From Clostridium sp. (GTDB lineage Bacteria > Bacteroidota > Bacteroidia > Bacteroidales > Bacteroidaceae): 64,000 nt of DNA. This document shows positions 43,941 through 53,143 of the stretch, piece after piece. The DNA is taken from NCBI GenBank assembly GCA_023663705.1, contig JAMPGY010000003.1, forward strand, positions 124,001-188,000, written 5' to 3'. Below the pieces are notes generated by a model. That model had not been told where the DNA came from and searched no databases. It saw nothing but the letters and a program-made list of their open reading frames with translations. Within the stretch, counting starts at the first letter, position 1, and every line of letters begins with the position of its first letter. The position numbers and the translations under genes are program-made.

Positions 43941-45374
43941 ATGATAGCAATCATAACAGAGAAACCGAGTGTCGGCATGGACATCGCCCGCGTCGTCGGC
44001 GCCGACACACGTAAAGATGGTTACTGCGCAGGCAACGGCTACATGGTCACCTGGGCGCTCGGGCACCTCGTGTCGCTCGCCATGCCGGGCGCATACGGCA
44101 ACGCCCGTTCCGATTCTTCAGGGCTTCCCGTGATTCCCGACAGTTTCAAACTCGTCGTACGCCAGACAAGGACTGACCGTGGCATGGTCACCGACCTCGC
44201 GGCGGCAAGGCAGCTCAAGGTGATTGACGAGGTGTTCTCAAAGTGCGACAGCATCATAGTCGCCACCGACGCGGGGCGCGAGGGTGAACTCATCTTCCGC
44301 TACATCTATTCCTATCTCGGCTACACCAAACCGTTCCGCCGACTGTGGATATCGTCGCTGACCGACGATGCCATCCGTGAGGGGATAGCGAACCTGCGCG
44401 ACGGGCGCGAGTACGACAGCCTACATGCCGCCGCTGACTGCCGCGCGAAAGCCGACTGGCTCGTTGGCATGAACGCCAGCCGCGCCCTCGCCTGCGTGTC
44501 GGGAATCTCCAACAGCTCGATCGGCCGCGTACAGACTCCGACGCTGGCGATGGTCTGCGCCCGCTTCAAGGAGAACCGGAATTTTGTCCCCGTACCATAC
44601 TGGCGTCTCCATGTGACGCTCTCCGCGGACAGCGGGCACCGGCGTTTCTTCCACAGGGATGATTTCCACGACAAGGCTTCGGCCGATGCAGCGTTCTCTT
44701 CCATCGCACCGGGGGCTGTCGCGCGCGTCACAAAGGTTGAGCGCAGGCGCTCCGACAGACAGCCCCCTCTGCTGTACGACCTCACATCGCTACAGAAAGA
44801 CTGCAACGTACACCATGACATGACAGCGGAGAAGACGCTGGCCGTGGCTCAGTCGCTCTATGAGAAGAAGCTCATATCCTATCCGCGCACCGGCAGCCGG
44901 TATATCCCGCGCGATGTCATGCGCGCCGTTCCCGCATTGCTTGAGAAGGTGTGCCGTATGGATGGATTCCGCCATACGGAGACTTCGCTTGACCCTGACA
45001 CGCTCAACACCCGCTGTGTCAACGATGCCGGGGTCACCGACCACCATGCCCTCATAGTCACGGGTGTGACTCCCGTCGGTCTGTCCGGCGACGAGCAGAC
45101 CGTCTATCTGATGATAGCCGGGCGTATGCTGGAGGCATTCTCGCCACCCTGCACCTCCGAGACATTGCTGATGGAAGCCGAAATTTGCGGCATACCGTTC
45201 CGTTCACGCTCTTCATCAATCGTTGTTCCGGGCTGGCGCGCCGTCTTCGGACGCAGAGAGGACCGGGAGGATGATGAGACGGACGACAGCGATAGCTCCG
45301 CCGTGTTCTCGGAGGGCGATACATCGAATAACTCAACGCATAGAAAACGGATAGAAATAGATAGAGATAAATAG
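43941..45374 (+). CDS. topB: DNA topoisomerase III (TopB/Exc-like), 5' part, interrupted by an IME
   Basis: 477 residues, of which about 460 are genuine. TOPRIM residues are visible: Glu in IITEKPSVGMDIA and the acidic cluster in VATDAGREGELIF. The active-site Tyr is in ISYPRTGSRYIP (about residue 314). From base 45321 the frame reads into the inserted element and stops after about 17 foreign residues. The missing end lies at 53144-53860. In CTnDOT the related Exc topoisomerase belongs to the excision operon. The truncated form keeps the catalytic core but loses part of the domain and the zinc ribbon. Confidence 0.9.
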   Translation: MIAIITEKPSVGMDIARVVGADTRKDGYCAGNGYMVTWALGHLVSLAMPGAYGNARSDSSGLPVIPDSFKLVVRQTRTDRGMVTDLAAARQLKVIDEVFSKCDSIIVATDAGREGELIFRYIYSYLGYTKPFRRLWISSLTDDAIREGIANLRDGREYDSLHAAADCRAKADWLVGMNASRALACVSGISNSSIGRVQTPTLAMVCARFKENRNFVPVPYWRLHVTLSADSGHRRFFHRDDFHDKASADAAFSSIAPGAVARVTKVERRRSDRQPPLLYDLTSLQKDCNVHHDMTAEKTLAVAQSLYEKKLISYPRTGSRYIPRDVMRAVPALLEKVCRMDGFRHTETSLDPDTLNTRCVNDAGVTDHHALIVTGVTPVGLSGDEQTVYLMIAGRMLEAFSPPCTSETLLMEAEICGIPFRSRSSSIVVPGWRAVFGRREDREDDETDDSDSSAVFSEGDTSNNSTHRKRIEIDRDK

Positions 45375-45446
45375 TAGGAATATCAGTAAGTTAGCGGTTT
45401 TGACATTTTCTCTGATTTGTCGTGTTTTCTAATTATTTTCGCAATC

Positions 45447-45464
45447 AGTACACTTTTAGTACAT
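45447..45464 (+). repeat. Integrase arm-type site at the left end of the IME
   Basis: AGTACAC-TTTT-AGTACAT, a double half-site, mirrored by AGTACAT-TTTT-AGTACAC at the right end (53074-53091). Paired sites only near the two ends fit arm-type binding sites of the element's integrase. Confidence 0.6.
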
Positions 45465-45493
45465 CTCAGTTGTTAATAGATGTTGAGGGCGAT

Positions 45494-45524
45494 TTTCACG
45501 TTTCACAACGTGTCGCTACCTTTG
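45494..45524 (+). promoter_or_regulatory. Promoter of the IME integrase gene
   Basis: TTTC at 45494-45497 and TACCTTTG at 45517-45524, 19 bases apart. The transcript would start near 45531, which rules out the upstream ATG at 45480 and supports the start at 45552. Confidence 0.6.
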
Positions 45525-45551
45525 CTTTATAACAACAAATCTACGACATTT

Positions 45552-46811
45552 ATGGCGAAAATACAAACGCGAAATAAACAAAATCCGAAACTGCAACAAT
45601 CGGAACTCAAAGACGGTCGTGCCAGCCTCTATCTTGAATTCTATCTCGGCAGGACTGAAACCCCGGTTCTTGATGAGGACGGCAACCAAGTTTTCTATAC
45701 TTCGGGGGCTATGGCAGGTAAACCAAAATTCAAGGTCAAGCATGACCGCCGAAGAGAAAATCTCAATCTCTATATTTGGTTACATCCGAGAAATCAAGAA
45801 GAACGCTTGCAGAACAAGAACACTCTCGCCCTTGCCGAGAAAATACGTTTTGAACGTGAACAGCAATTTCTGGAAGACCGCGAGGGGTATCGGTTGAAGA
45901 AAGACAAGCAGACCAATTTTCTCGCTTACTTCAAAGAGAAATGCGAATCGGAACGGTTCACTCACTACGTCCGTAAATCTGTTGTGCAGACTTACAACAG
46001 ATTTATCCGTTTTCTTAAAGAAACACCGCGGTACAGCAAATACGATACGTTTCTACACATGGAAACTGTCACACCCGAACTTGTGATGAAATTCGCGGCG
46101 TTCCTACGAGCCAACGGCAAAGGCGAGGGTCCAAATAAGATGTATCATTATTTCAAGCGGATTGTGCTTGACGCTATCGAGGATGGCTTCATGAGGACGA
46201 ATCCATGCAAGGGCATTGTTATCAAACATGACCGTAATCAGGTGAAAAAAGAAATACTGACACTTGAAGAAGTGCGCAAACTCATAGACACCCATTATGA
46301 AGGGGAACACCGAGAGGTGCAACGTGCGTTTATCTTCACACTGTTTACAAGTGTCCGCTGGTGTGATGTGAAGTTGATGACATACGGCAGCGTGGATGCC
46401 TCCACTCGAACATTGCGTTTCAATCAGAAGAAGACTGAATCAAGGAGCGCACACAGTGCGGTGTCCTTTCCTCTCAATGATGATCTTCTTGCTCTGATTG
46501 GTAAACCCTCCGAGCCTTACGATCCTGATGAACTCATCTTCAAAATACCGAACTACTCAACCTGCAACAAACATCTCAAAAGATGGATTAAGGCGGCAGG
46601 AATAACGAAATGGATTTCGTGGCACTGCGGTCGTCATTCTTTTGCCGTCAATATGCTTGACACGGGAGCAAACATCAAGACGGTATCGGCTCTCATGGGA
46701 CACAGTGACATAGGCACGACCGGAAAATACCTGCAAGCCTTTGACAAGCAGAAGATGGAGGCAGTTGACAGGCTCGGCTCTATCGGCTTTGATATGTCGG
46801 TTGGTTCTTGA
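45552..46811 (+). CDS. int: Tyrosine recombinase/integrase of the IME
   Basis: A 419-residue integrase. N-terminal arm-binding/SAM-like domain (KCESERFTHYVRKSVVQTYNRFIRFL) and C-terminal catalytic domain with Arg in FTSVRWCDV (about residue 268), His-x-x-Arg in WHCGRHSFA (about 357-360), His in MGHSDIGTTG (about 383) and the nucleophilic Tyr in GKYLQAF (about 392). This is the phage-integrase-like family of Bacteroides mobilizable transposons. All catalytic residues are present, so it looks active. Confidence 0.92.
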   Translation: MAKIQTRNKQNPKLQQSELKDGRASLYLEFYLGRTETPVLDEDGNQVFYTSGAMAGKPKFKVKHDRRRENLNLYIWLHPRNQEERLQNKNTLALAEKIRFEREQQFLEDREGYRLKKDKQTNFLAYFKEKCESERFTHYVRKSVVQTYNRFIRFLKETPRYSKYDTFLHMETVTPELVMKFAAFLRANGKGEGPNKMYHYFKRIVLDAIEDGFMRTNPCKGIVIKHDRNQVKKEILTLEEVRKLIDTHYEGEHREVQRAFIFTLFTSVRWCDVKLMTYGSVDASTRTLRFNQKKTESRSAHSAVSFPLNDDLLALIGKPSEPYDPDELIFKIPNYSTCNKHLKRWIKAAGITKWISWHCGRHSFAVNMLDTGANIKTVSALMGHSDIGTTGKYLQAFDKQKMEAVDRLGSIGFDMSVGS

Positions 46812-46839
46812 CAACTTTTTCTCTCTTTGGCTTGTTAAT

Positions 46840-46871
46840 CTTGTGCAAGTGAGAATTAAAGACTAACTTTG
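46840..46871 (+). promoter_or_regulatory. Promoter with no protein gene behind it
   Basis: CTTG at 46840-46843 and a perfect TAACTTTG at 46864-46871 with a 20-base spacer. A terminator-like hairpin follows within 90 bases, which suggests a short RNA (46878-46960). Confidence 0.5.
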
Positions 46872-46877
46872 CGATAT

Positions 46878-46960
46878 AATTCGACGTCATAAATGTTTTT
46901 GTTTCATTATTTGACGTGGATTTAGTGGTGGACGCTGGGAGGGATACCCGGCGTCTTTTA
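46878..46960 (+). ncRNA. Candidate small RNA 1 in the IME
   Basis: Starts after the promoter at 46840-46871 and ends with a terminator: GACGCTGGG (46931-46939) pairing with CCCGGCGTC (46947-46955) and TTTT. A second hairpin ACGTCA...TGACGT lies upstream. The length of about 80 bases and the absence of a good reading frame suggest a regulatory RNA. Known RNA families cannot be checked here. Confidence 0.35.
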
Positions 46961-47093
46961 CTTTGCCTGCCACTTGAATCCAACCTACATTTGCATTTTC
47001 CGAAAAATTTTCGTAACTTATATAGAGAAACGGCACGGCAATTAGTCAAGTACAGCCGGATATTAGTCATTGAAATTCACAAGTGGCTGAATA

Positions 47094-47223
47094 CTTGCAC
47101 AATCCGTCTGCCATTTCTACCTTTGCCGTGCCAACATCGGAAAACCGCTGAAAGAAAAACACATCAGTCATAATCCGGAATAAATCGGACAACGCCGGAC
47201 AGGACGAACCATTGCGGTTTTTC
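47094..47223 (+). ncRNA. Candidate small RNA 2 in the IME (with promoter)
   Basis: CTTG (47094-47097), 20 bases, TACCTTTG (47118-47125) form a promoter; AAAACCGC (47141-47148) pairs with GCGGTTTT (47214-47221), followed by more Ts. The enclosed 65 bases hold a smaller TCCGG/CCGGA stem. The remaining part of the 46812-47693 gap has a further -7 element TAATTTTG at 47518-47525, probably for the next gene, and nothing else that I can support. Confidence 0.3.
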
Positions 47224-47693
47224 TTTTGTTGAAAGTAACGGCATATTGCAGTCGATGTGTCGGACACACTGATTAAAACCGCTGTGATGATACAGGCGGC
47301 ATCAGTTTCTCCCCTCTGCCATGCCAGCCCCTTGTGAAAGGGCGAATCTCACTGAAAAAACATCTGAATCAAGACCTCGCTGTGACGAGTGCCAACGCAC
47401 CCACGGCAAGTGTCAGCCCCTCTATTGCCCTTGCTGAACGGCGATATTGAGGGAGAAACAAACCATATTTCAGTGATTTTCGCCATTTTGCGTATAACAA
47501 TGACGGTAAACCGTCGCTAATTTTGCAAGTGCCGAGCGGCTTATTCCCTCCGGGTGTAGTCAAGGCTGCACGGCATAGATTAACATTTTTGACAACACCC
47601 CCGCATCTGTATGATGAACACCCATCAGTTAATGACCAAATGTGTATGCCTAATGCGCTAAACATCCCCATCACCACTAATCCATCCAAAGTA

Positions 47694-48077
47694 ATGAACA
47701 TGCAGGAACTTATGACTATGCCCTTCATACAGGCTCTTAGCCTCATTGTGAAGGGTGCGGTTGAGGAATACCTCACCGAGAACGGACTGCTAGCGGCAAT
47801 AGCCAACGCAGCCCGCAAGGACAGGCAGAATGAACCCGAATCTCTCGACGCCAAAGGAGCGTTGGAATTTCTCAACGCCAACGGCTACCCTATATCCAAA
47901 GGGCAGCTCTATAAGGAAACGAGCAACGGAACTATCCCATTCCAGAAATTCGGATCCAAACTGCATTTCCGCAAATCCGAACTGCAACAGTGGGCGGAGA
48001 ACCGACTGATTGACGGCAACGCAATCGGGGTTCTCACTCCGGCTGAAACATCAACGAGGAAAGGAGGCCGCCGATGA
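47694..48077 (+). CDS. HTH/excisionase-type DNA-binding protein of the IME
   Basis: About 127 residues from the ATG at 47694. A helical N-terminus (MPFIQALSLIVKGAVEEYLTE) precedes a winged-HTH of the excisionase type (ALEFLNANGYPISKGQLYKET...FGSKLHFRKSELQQWAE). In-frame ATGs at 47649 and TTG-type starts further up (47523) are possible; 47694 is chosen because the leading residues are not domain-like. It sits where NBU-like elements carry a regulatory/excision gene, and overlaps the DUF3987 gene by 4 bases. Confidence 0.72.
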   Translation: MNMQELMTMPFIQALSLIVKGAVEEYLTENGLLAAIANAARKDRQNEPESLDAKGALEFLNANGYPISKGQLYKETSNGTIPFQKFGSKLHFRKSELQQWAENRLIDGNAIGVLTPAETSTRKGGRR

Positions 48078-49417
48078 AAAAGGAAACCACCGAAAAGAAA
48101 AAGAGCGTCGGCAACGACTTTCCGGTTGATGTACTGCCCGACAAACTCCGCAAGATAATCAACGAGGCTCATGCCACTCTTGGCTTTCCGAAAGATTACC
48201 TCGCAGGGTCTATGCTCACGGCAATGGCTGCGGTAGTCGGAAATACCCACGCGGTGGAACACATGGACGGTTGGAAAGAGTATGTCATTCTTTTCGTTGC
48301 CCTTGTCGGTGCGCCGGGTTCTAACAAGAGCCACCCTCTGAGCTTCGCAATGCAGCCTCTGATTGACTTTGACGCGGAGCAGGCGGCACTCCATGCCGAG
48401 GCGTTGAAACGCTATAATGCAGCTATGGAACTGCCACCAAAAGAAAGGATAGCCAACGGCTATGACCTCAATCCGGCAGAGCCAATCCGAAAGCGGTTCA
48501 CCATGCAGGACGTGACACCCGAAGCCGTCCACCGCATTCTCTCGGAGAATCCGCGCGGCCTGTGCCTCGTTTCCGATGAGCTTGCCGGGTGGTTCAAGAA
48601 TTTCAACCGCTATAACAACGGTTCGGAATCGGAGTTCTGGATGTCGGTTTTCAACCACAAGGTAGCGATGTCCGACCGCAAGAGCAGTCAGAGCGGCGTG
48701 TTCATCAAGAATCCTTTTCTCTGTGTCATCGGAACTATCCAACCGAAAGTGCTTGGCGAGCTTGCCGGAAACAACCGCAACGCCAACGGCTTCATGGAGC
48801 GAATACTCTACGTTATGCCGTCCGACCAGAAAAAGGTGAAATGGAACCGCGACCGCAAGGCTCCCTCTTTCGACATCGCCGCCGAATGGAGGGCTATCCT
48901 CGGCAGACTGATTGACATCGCCCCGAAGACTGCGGAGCATGGCGAGATTGAGCCGGAGATTGTGCCTTTCATGCCGGAAGCTCTCGACCGTCTTTTCTCA
49001 TGGCAGAACGAGGTCACGGAGCGGTGCAATACTGACGGAAGCGACACGCTGACTTCCATCGCAAGCAAGTTGGAAATCTACGCCGTCCGCTTTTGTCTTT
49101 TGCTGGCTATCGCTGATTGGGCTTGCAGCGGCAAAAAGAAAAAGGCCGTCGAAGTTGCCACCGTTGAGAGAGCAATCCGGCTGACGGAATATTTCCGCGT
49201 GACAGCAGCCGGGGTGCAGGGCATCGTCAGCGAGGATTCTCTGACCGAAATCCAGACTGCGGTGCTGTCCGATTTGCCGGACACGTTCACCACCGCCGAG
49301 GGCGTGGCGATCGCCGCCAAGAACGGAATGAAGGAACGCACCTTCAAGAAATTTTTGCGCGACCACCGAGGTGTATTCTTTACCCGTGACAATCACGGGA
49401 TATATTCCAAAATCTGA
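48074..49417 (+). CDS. DUF3987 P-loop ATPase (primase/helicase-like)
   Basis: A 447-residue P-loop protein: Walker A LVGAPGSNKSHPL (about residues 77-89) and Walker B GLCLVSDELAGWF (about 160-172), then NPFLCVIGTIQPKVL. DUF3987 proteins occur in Bacteroides mobilizable elements next to mob genes and resemble replication ATPases. A winged-helix-like C-terminus (FTTAEGVAIAAKNGMKERTFKKF) may bind DNA. It could help copy the single strand after transfer. Confidence 0.85.
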   Translation: MKKETTEKKKSVGNDFPVDVLPDKLRKIINEAHATLGFPKDYLAGSMLTAMAAVVGNTHAVEHMDGWKEYVILFVALVGAPGSNKSHPLSFAMQPLIDFDAEQAALHAEALKRYNAAMELPPKERIANGYDLNPAEPIRKRFTMQDVTPEAVHRILSENPRGLCLVSDELAGWFKNFNRYNNGSESEFWMSVFNHKVAMSDRKSSQSGVFIKNPFLCVIGTIQPKVLGELAGNNRNANGFMERILYVMPSDQKKVKWNRDRKAPSFDIAAEWRAILGRLIDIAPKTAEHGEIEPEIVPFMPEALDRLFSWQNEVTERCNTDGSDTLTSIASKLEIYAVRFCLLLAIADWACSGKKKKAVEVATVERAIRLTEYFRVTAAGVQGIVSEDSLTEIQTAVLSDLPDTFTTAEGVAIAAKNGMKERTFKKFLRDHRGVFFTRDNHGIYSKI

Positions 49418-49815
49418 TAAGTACCCCTATGCACTTCTTGCACTTTTGCATTTTCTCCCCGATAGGCGATTGTGCAAAAATGCAAGAAATGCAAGGGGGT
49501 ATTTCTCTCACATCAAAAATTTGAATGTCCCGTGAAACATCGTTTTTTCATTGTCGTACCCGCTGTAACCAGTATAGCCGGTACACCACTGCGCCACCTC
49601 TATGGAGGTGCAGTTCCATCCGTGCTGCGGCGGCACGGAAATTACGCCATCCGGAAATTCCTTAGCTCATTAGGGAATTTTCCGAGCCGCATACCGTTCC
49701 GTTACGCTGAAAATGTCCCTACTGAGCCCAAGGGGACAACCCCTTGGAGAACCCCGGAACGACTTCTGAGGAAGCCGTGCGCTCCGATTGTTCCACAACA
49801 TAACCACGCTTGCCA
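49418..49815 (+). other. Candidate oriT region of the IME
   Basis: Non-coding and rich in stem-loops just before the relaxase gene: an imperfect A/T-rich inverted repeat of CTTGCA...TGCAAG blocks (about 49428-49492), CACCTC/GAGGTG (49593-49612), CCGTGC/GCACGG (about 49620-49637), GGAAATTCC...GGGAATTTTCC (about 49654-49684) and a perfect CCAAGGGG/CCCCTTGG (49728-49735 and 49740-49747). MobV-type oriTs lie immediately upstream of mob and contain such a hairpin near the nick. An 115-codon reading across this region looks spurious. Confidence 0.55.
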
Positions 49816-51441
49816 ATGAGTTACGCTGTACTCCACATCATGAAGGCAAGCGGGTCATGCACCGCCATCGCCCGACACATCGAGCGAAGCACTCAGCCCG
49901 ACAACGCCCACCCCGAACTGCGCCACCTCAACCGCGATGACTTCATAAGGTATCCCGACGGAGTGGCAGGATTGGGCGAGGCTATCCAGCACCGCATCGA
50001 CCATGCCGGGCTTACGCGCAAGGTCGGCAAAAACCAAGTCCTCGCGCTCAATGTCCTGCTTTCGTCCGACGGCGAAGCCCTGCGTCGGCTTGCCGATGAA
50101 GGCAGATTGAACGAGTGGGCGGAGGCGAGTGTCGGCTGGGCAAAGGAAACATTCGGAGCGGCCAACGTAGTGGGCGCGCACCTGCACATGGATGAGCAGA
50201 CACCGCACCTCCATGTGACGGTCGTGCCTATCGTGACCACCGAGAGAAGACGGAGGGCGAGCGAGGCAAAAGCCACCAAGCGTTACCGCACCAAGCCGAA
50301 GAACGGCCCCCGACTTAGTGCTGACGACATCATGACACGCGACAATCTCACATCGTTCCAAGACACCTATGCAAAGGCGATGGAGCGTTTTGGGTTGGAG
50401 CGTGGGGTGAGAGGTTCGGAGGCTCGCCATGTTGACCAACACGAATATTACCGCGATTGCCAACGGAAGAAAAAAGACCTCGAACAAGATGTCAGCCAAC
50501 TCGCCATTGAGAAAAACGTGCTGAGCATTGAGAACAAATCGTTGGAGGCCGCCAAGAAGAAAACCGAGCGGGAAACGAAGACATTGGAAGGTAAAAAGAT
50601 TTTGATTGAGGGCTACAACTCCCGGATGCTTCAGGAGAACGCAAGACTGACTGACGCGAATGAGCGGTTGCTCTCCGAGAATGAATCTTTGTCCGGCAGC
50701 AATTCTTCTCTCGTTGCCCAAAATCGGGAACTCACCGAGGAAAAGGAGCGCGTATCCGGCGAACTTGCCGTTATCGAATCCGACAGGAAGAAACTCACCG
50801 CCGAGAAAAAGACTTGTGAGGAAGAAGCGGAAACGGCAAAGAGGGAAACCGAGGTAGCCAAGCGGGAGGCGGCGGAGGCGAAAGCCGAGCGCGACAGGCA
50901 GAAGAAAGAGGCGGTGAGCAGCATCGCCAACATCTTCACGGGGTCAAAGACCAAGCGTCTTGAATCCGAAATCGCCGACCGCGACCGCACCATTGAGAAC
51001 TTGAAATTGCAGATGTCCTCTCAGAGAGAAACGAGCAGCCGTGAAATCGGCAACCTCCGCGACAGTATGCGCCGTCAGCAGGAGCAGCACGACAGTTACA
51101 AACGTGGATTCGATTCTCAGATGAGCCGTATTGAAAAATACTTTCCGTCTGTAAAGTTGCTTATGCCTGCCATTCTTGATTGTGAGAGCGTGAGAATGTC
51201 TGAAGGAACAATCAAGGCTTTACTTGACTGCAAACCCCGCGTGTTCAATTCCGGACAAAAACTGTTCGACCCTACAAAACAGGAATACGCGGATGTTGGA
51301 GGCTCCGAAGTCCAAATCAAGTCCGATCCGAAGGACGGCAATCAATTCCGTCTGCACATCAACGGCAAGAATATTTATCAGTGGTTCAAAGACCTGTGGC
51401 AATCACTGAGGCAGACCATAAGCCGAGGAATCCGCCGTTAA
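49816..51441 (+). CDS. mob: MobV-family relaxase (Mob/Pre) of the IME
   Basis: A 541-residue relaxase. The N-terminus (SYAVLHIMKASGSCTAIARHIER) and the metal-binding motif HMDEQTPHLHVTVVPI (about residues 117-132) define the MobV/Pre family. KNQVLALNVLLSSDGEALRR and YYRDCQRKKKDLEQD are further hallmarks. Residues 215-430 form a long coiled coil rich in Glu and Lys, and a small C-terminal domain follows. The ATG at 49816 is preferred over a TTG at 49810. It nicks the IME's oriT so that the ICE pore can export it. Confidence 0.92.
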   Translation: MSYAVLHIMKASGSCTAIARHIERSTQPDNAHPELRHLNRDDFIRYPDGVAGLGEAIQHRIDHAGLTRKVGKNQVLALNVLLSSDGEALRRLADEGRLNEWAEASVGWAKETFGAANVVGAHLHMDEQTPHLHVTVVPIVTTERRRRASEAKATKRYRTKPKNGPRLSADDIMTRDNLTSFQDTYAKAMERFGLERGVRGSEARHVDQHEYYRDCQRKKKDLEQDVSQLAIEKNVLSIENKSLEAAKKKTERETKTLEGKKILIEGYNSRMLQENARLTDANERLLSENESLSGSNSSLVAQNRELTEEKERVSGELAVIESDRKKLTAEKKTCEEEAETAKRETEVAKREAAEAKAERDRQKKEAVSSIANIFTGSKTKRLESEIADRDRTIENLKLQMSSQRETSSREIGNLRDSMRRQQEQHDSYKRGFDSQMSRIEKYFPSVKLLMPAILDCESVRMSEGTIKALLDCKPRVFNSGQKLFDPTKQEYADVGGSEVQIKSDPKDGNQFRLHINGKNIYQWFKDLWQSLRQTISRGIRR

Positions 51442-51446
51442 CAATT

Positions 51447-51481
51447 CAGCCCGACGAAAGAACTTTTCTCTCGTCGGGCTG
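51447..51481 (+). terminator. Terminator of the IME mob gene
   Basis: CAGCCCGACGA (51447-51457) and TCGTCGGGCTG (51471-51481), a perfect 11-pair stem with a 13-base loop, 6 bases beyond the mob stop. Confidence 0.85.
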
Positions 51482-51568
51482 ATTCTTGCTTCTGTTGATA
51501 TTGTACTGGCTTTATACATAGCCACACAGAAAAGTAGGCTAATACGCTGATATATCAAATTTTTGATG

Positions 51569-51576
51569 TATCTTTG
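51569..51576 (+). promoter_or_regulatory. -7 element of the clostripain-like gene
   Basis: TATCTTTG, a match to TAnnTTTG, about 110 bases before the start at 51690. No clear -33 element, so the promoter is tentative. It follows the mob terminator, indicating separate expression of the cargo gene. Confidence 0.4.
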
Positions 51577-51689
51577 CATTTGAAATCAAACGCTTATCTC
51601 TAAGAGGCAAAAATAATAGCTATCTATCAGATTAGTGTGTTGAGTGGTAATAACAACCGTAAACTTTTGAAAAGACTATTAGCAAAAAT

Positions 51690-52880
51690 ATGAAACGAAC
51701 GATTAACATATATATCACTTTTGCCGTTTTGATAATAGGTAGTGTCTTGTCTTCATGCTCAAATGATGATGAGCCGGAAATCCCTGAAACTCAAAATACA
51801 ATATTCATGTATTTGCCGTGGTCTTCAAATCTGACAAACTACTTCTATCAGAATATCCGTGACATGGAAAGTAATATCTGTCAAATGGGAGGATTGGCAA
51901 ACGATAGAGTAATTGTATTCATGTCCACAAGTTCGTCTGAGGCGTCTATGTATGAAATTGAATATAAGAATGGGACATGCACACATACCCCTATTGCAAC
52001 ATATAGCAATTACCCATTTACCACAGAACAGGGTCTTACAACATTATTGCAAGATCTCAAAATTTGTGCTCCGGCCAAAAAGTATTCAATGATAATTGGT
52101 TGTCATGGAATGGGATGGTTGCCTGTAAATGCTTCAAGAGCATTATATTCTACTGAAAAATATCATTATGAATATGAAAATACAGGTCTTCTTACCAGAT
52201 ATTTTGGTGGCACTACAAAAGATTTTCAGACTGATATTTCAACACTGTCAAATGCTATTAGCAATGCCAACATGAAAATGGAATACATTTTGTTTGATGA
52301 TTGCTATATGTCCTCCATAGAGGTTGCATACGAACTAAAGGATGTGACTGATTACCTTATTGCGTCAACTTGCGAGGTCATGGCATATGGAATGCCGTAT
52401 GCCACAATGGGTAAATATCTTTTGGGAATACCTAATTACAAAGCAGTGTGTGATGAGTTTTATAAATTTTATTCCACATATGATGCAATGCCATGTGGAA
52501 CTTTGTCAGTGACCGATTGCTCAGAATTAGATGAAATGGCAGCACTAATGCGGTATATTAATCAGAATTATGAGTTTGATGAGACAAAAATTTCGTCACT
52601 TCAGCGGCTTGATGGATATTCACCAACAATATTCTTTGATTACGGAGATTATGTAAACAAAATGTTGGACTATAATAATGTAGATAAGGCATTCGTTGAT
52701 GAATTTAACCGTCAATTAAGTGCAACCGTACCATATAAAACAAACACTGAAAAATACTTTACTGCAAGTAGAGGACCTCTACCGATATATACGTATTCGG
52801 GAATAACTACATCAGATCCAAGCGTCAGTCCCAAAGCATCTGAAAAGGTGACAACGAAATGGTATAACGCTACCCATTAA
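51690..52880 (+). CDS. Clostripain-like cysteine peptidase lipoprotein (C11)
   Basis: A 396-residue lipoprotein with signal ITFAVLIIGSVLSSCSN (Cys near residue 23) and an acidic linker. The C11/clostripain catalytic dyad is visible: His in MIIGCHGMGW (about residue 149) and Cys in LFDDCYMSS (about 205), with the Asp-Asp before Cys typical of the family. It should be anchored in the outer membrane and cleave after basic residues (inferred from family). It is the AT-rich cargo gene of the IME and has its own terminator-separated unit. Confidence 0.87.
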   Translation: MKRTINIYITFAVLIIGSVLSSCSNDDEPEIPETQNTIFMYLPWSSNLTNYFYQNIRDMESNICQMGGLANDRVIVFMSTSSSEASMYEIEYKNGTCTHTPIATYSNYPFTTEQGLTTLLQDLKICAPAKKYSMIIGCHGMGWLPVNASRALYSTEKYHYEYENTGLLTRYFGGTTKDFQTDISTLSNAISNANMKMEYILFDDCYMSSIEVAYELKDVTDYLIASTCEVMAYGMPYATMGKYLLGIPNYKAVCDEFYKFYSTYDAMPCGTLSVTDCSELDEMAALMRYINQNYEFDETKISSLQRLDGYSPTIFFDYGDYVNKMLDYNNVDKAFVDEFNRQLSATVPYKTNTEKYFTASRGPLPIYTYSGITTSDPSVSPKASEKVTTKWYNATH

Positions 52881-53073
52881 TTGGATTTCAAGGATTCTAT
52901 AATGACAAAATTGATGTGTAAACCAACTATCGTGTTTTACGTTTTGTTCAATACATTGAATCATAGTCGGTACTTATTCTTGATTTAGAAGAAAAATAAT
53001 CGAATTAAATAGAACTAAAAGACACTAAAAATACCAAAATAGATTGCTCCCAGTTAGTCCTATTTTCTCGAAT

Positions 53074-53091
53074 AGTACATTTTTAGTACAC
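53074..53091 (+). repeat. Integrase arm-type site at the right end of the IME
   Basis: AGTACAT-TTTT-AGTACAC, the counterpart of 45447-45464, 61 bases from the right core. The remaining part of the 52881-53143 spacer is AT-rich without a gene. Confidence 0.6.
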
Positions 53092-53143
53092 TTTATTCTG
53101 TGTAATATATTGATTACCAACGAAATTATCTCATATCATCAAA

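Noticed and set aside
49472..49819. 115-codon frame before the MobV gene
   Set aside because: It overlaps several stem-loops, has a Pro/Arg/His-rich composition typical of chance frames and crosses into mob.
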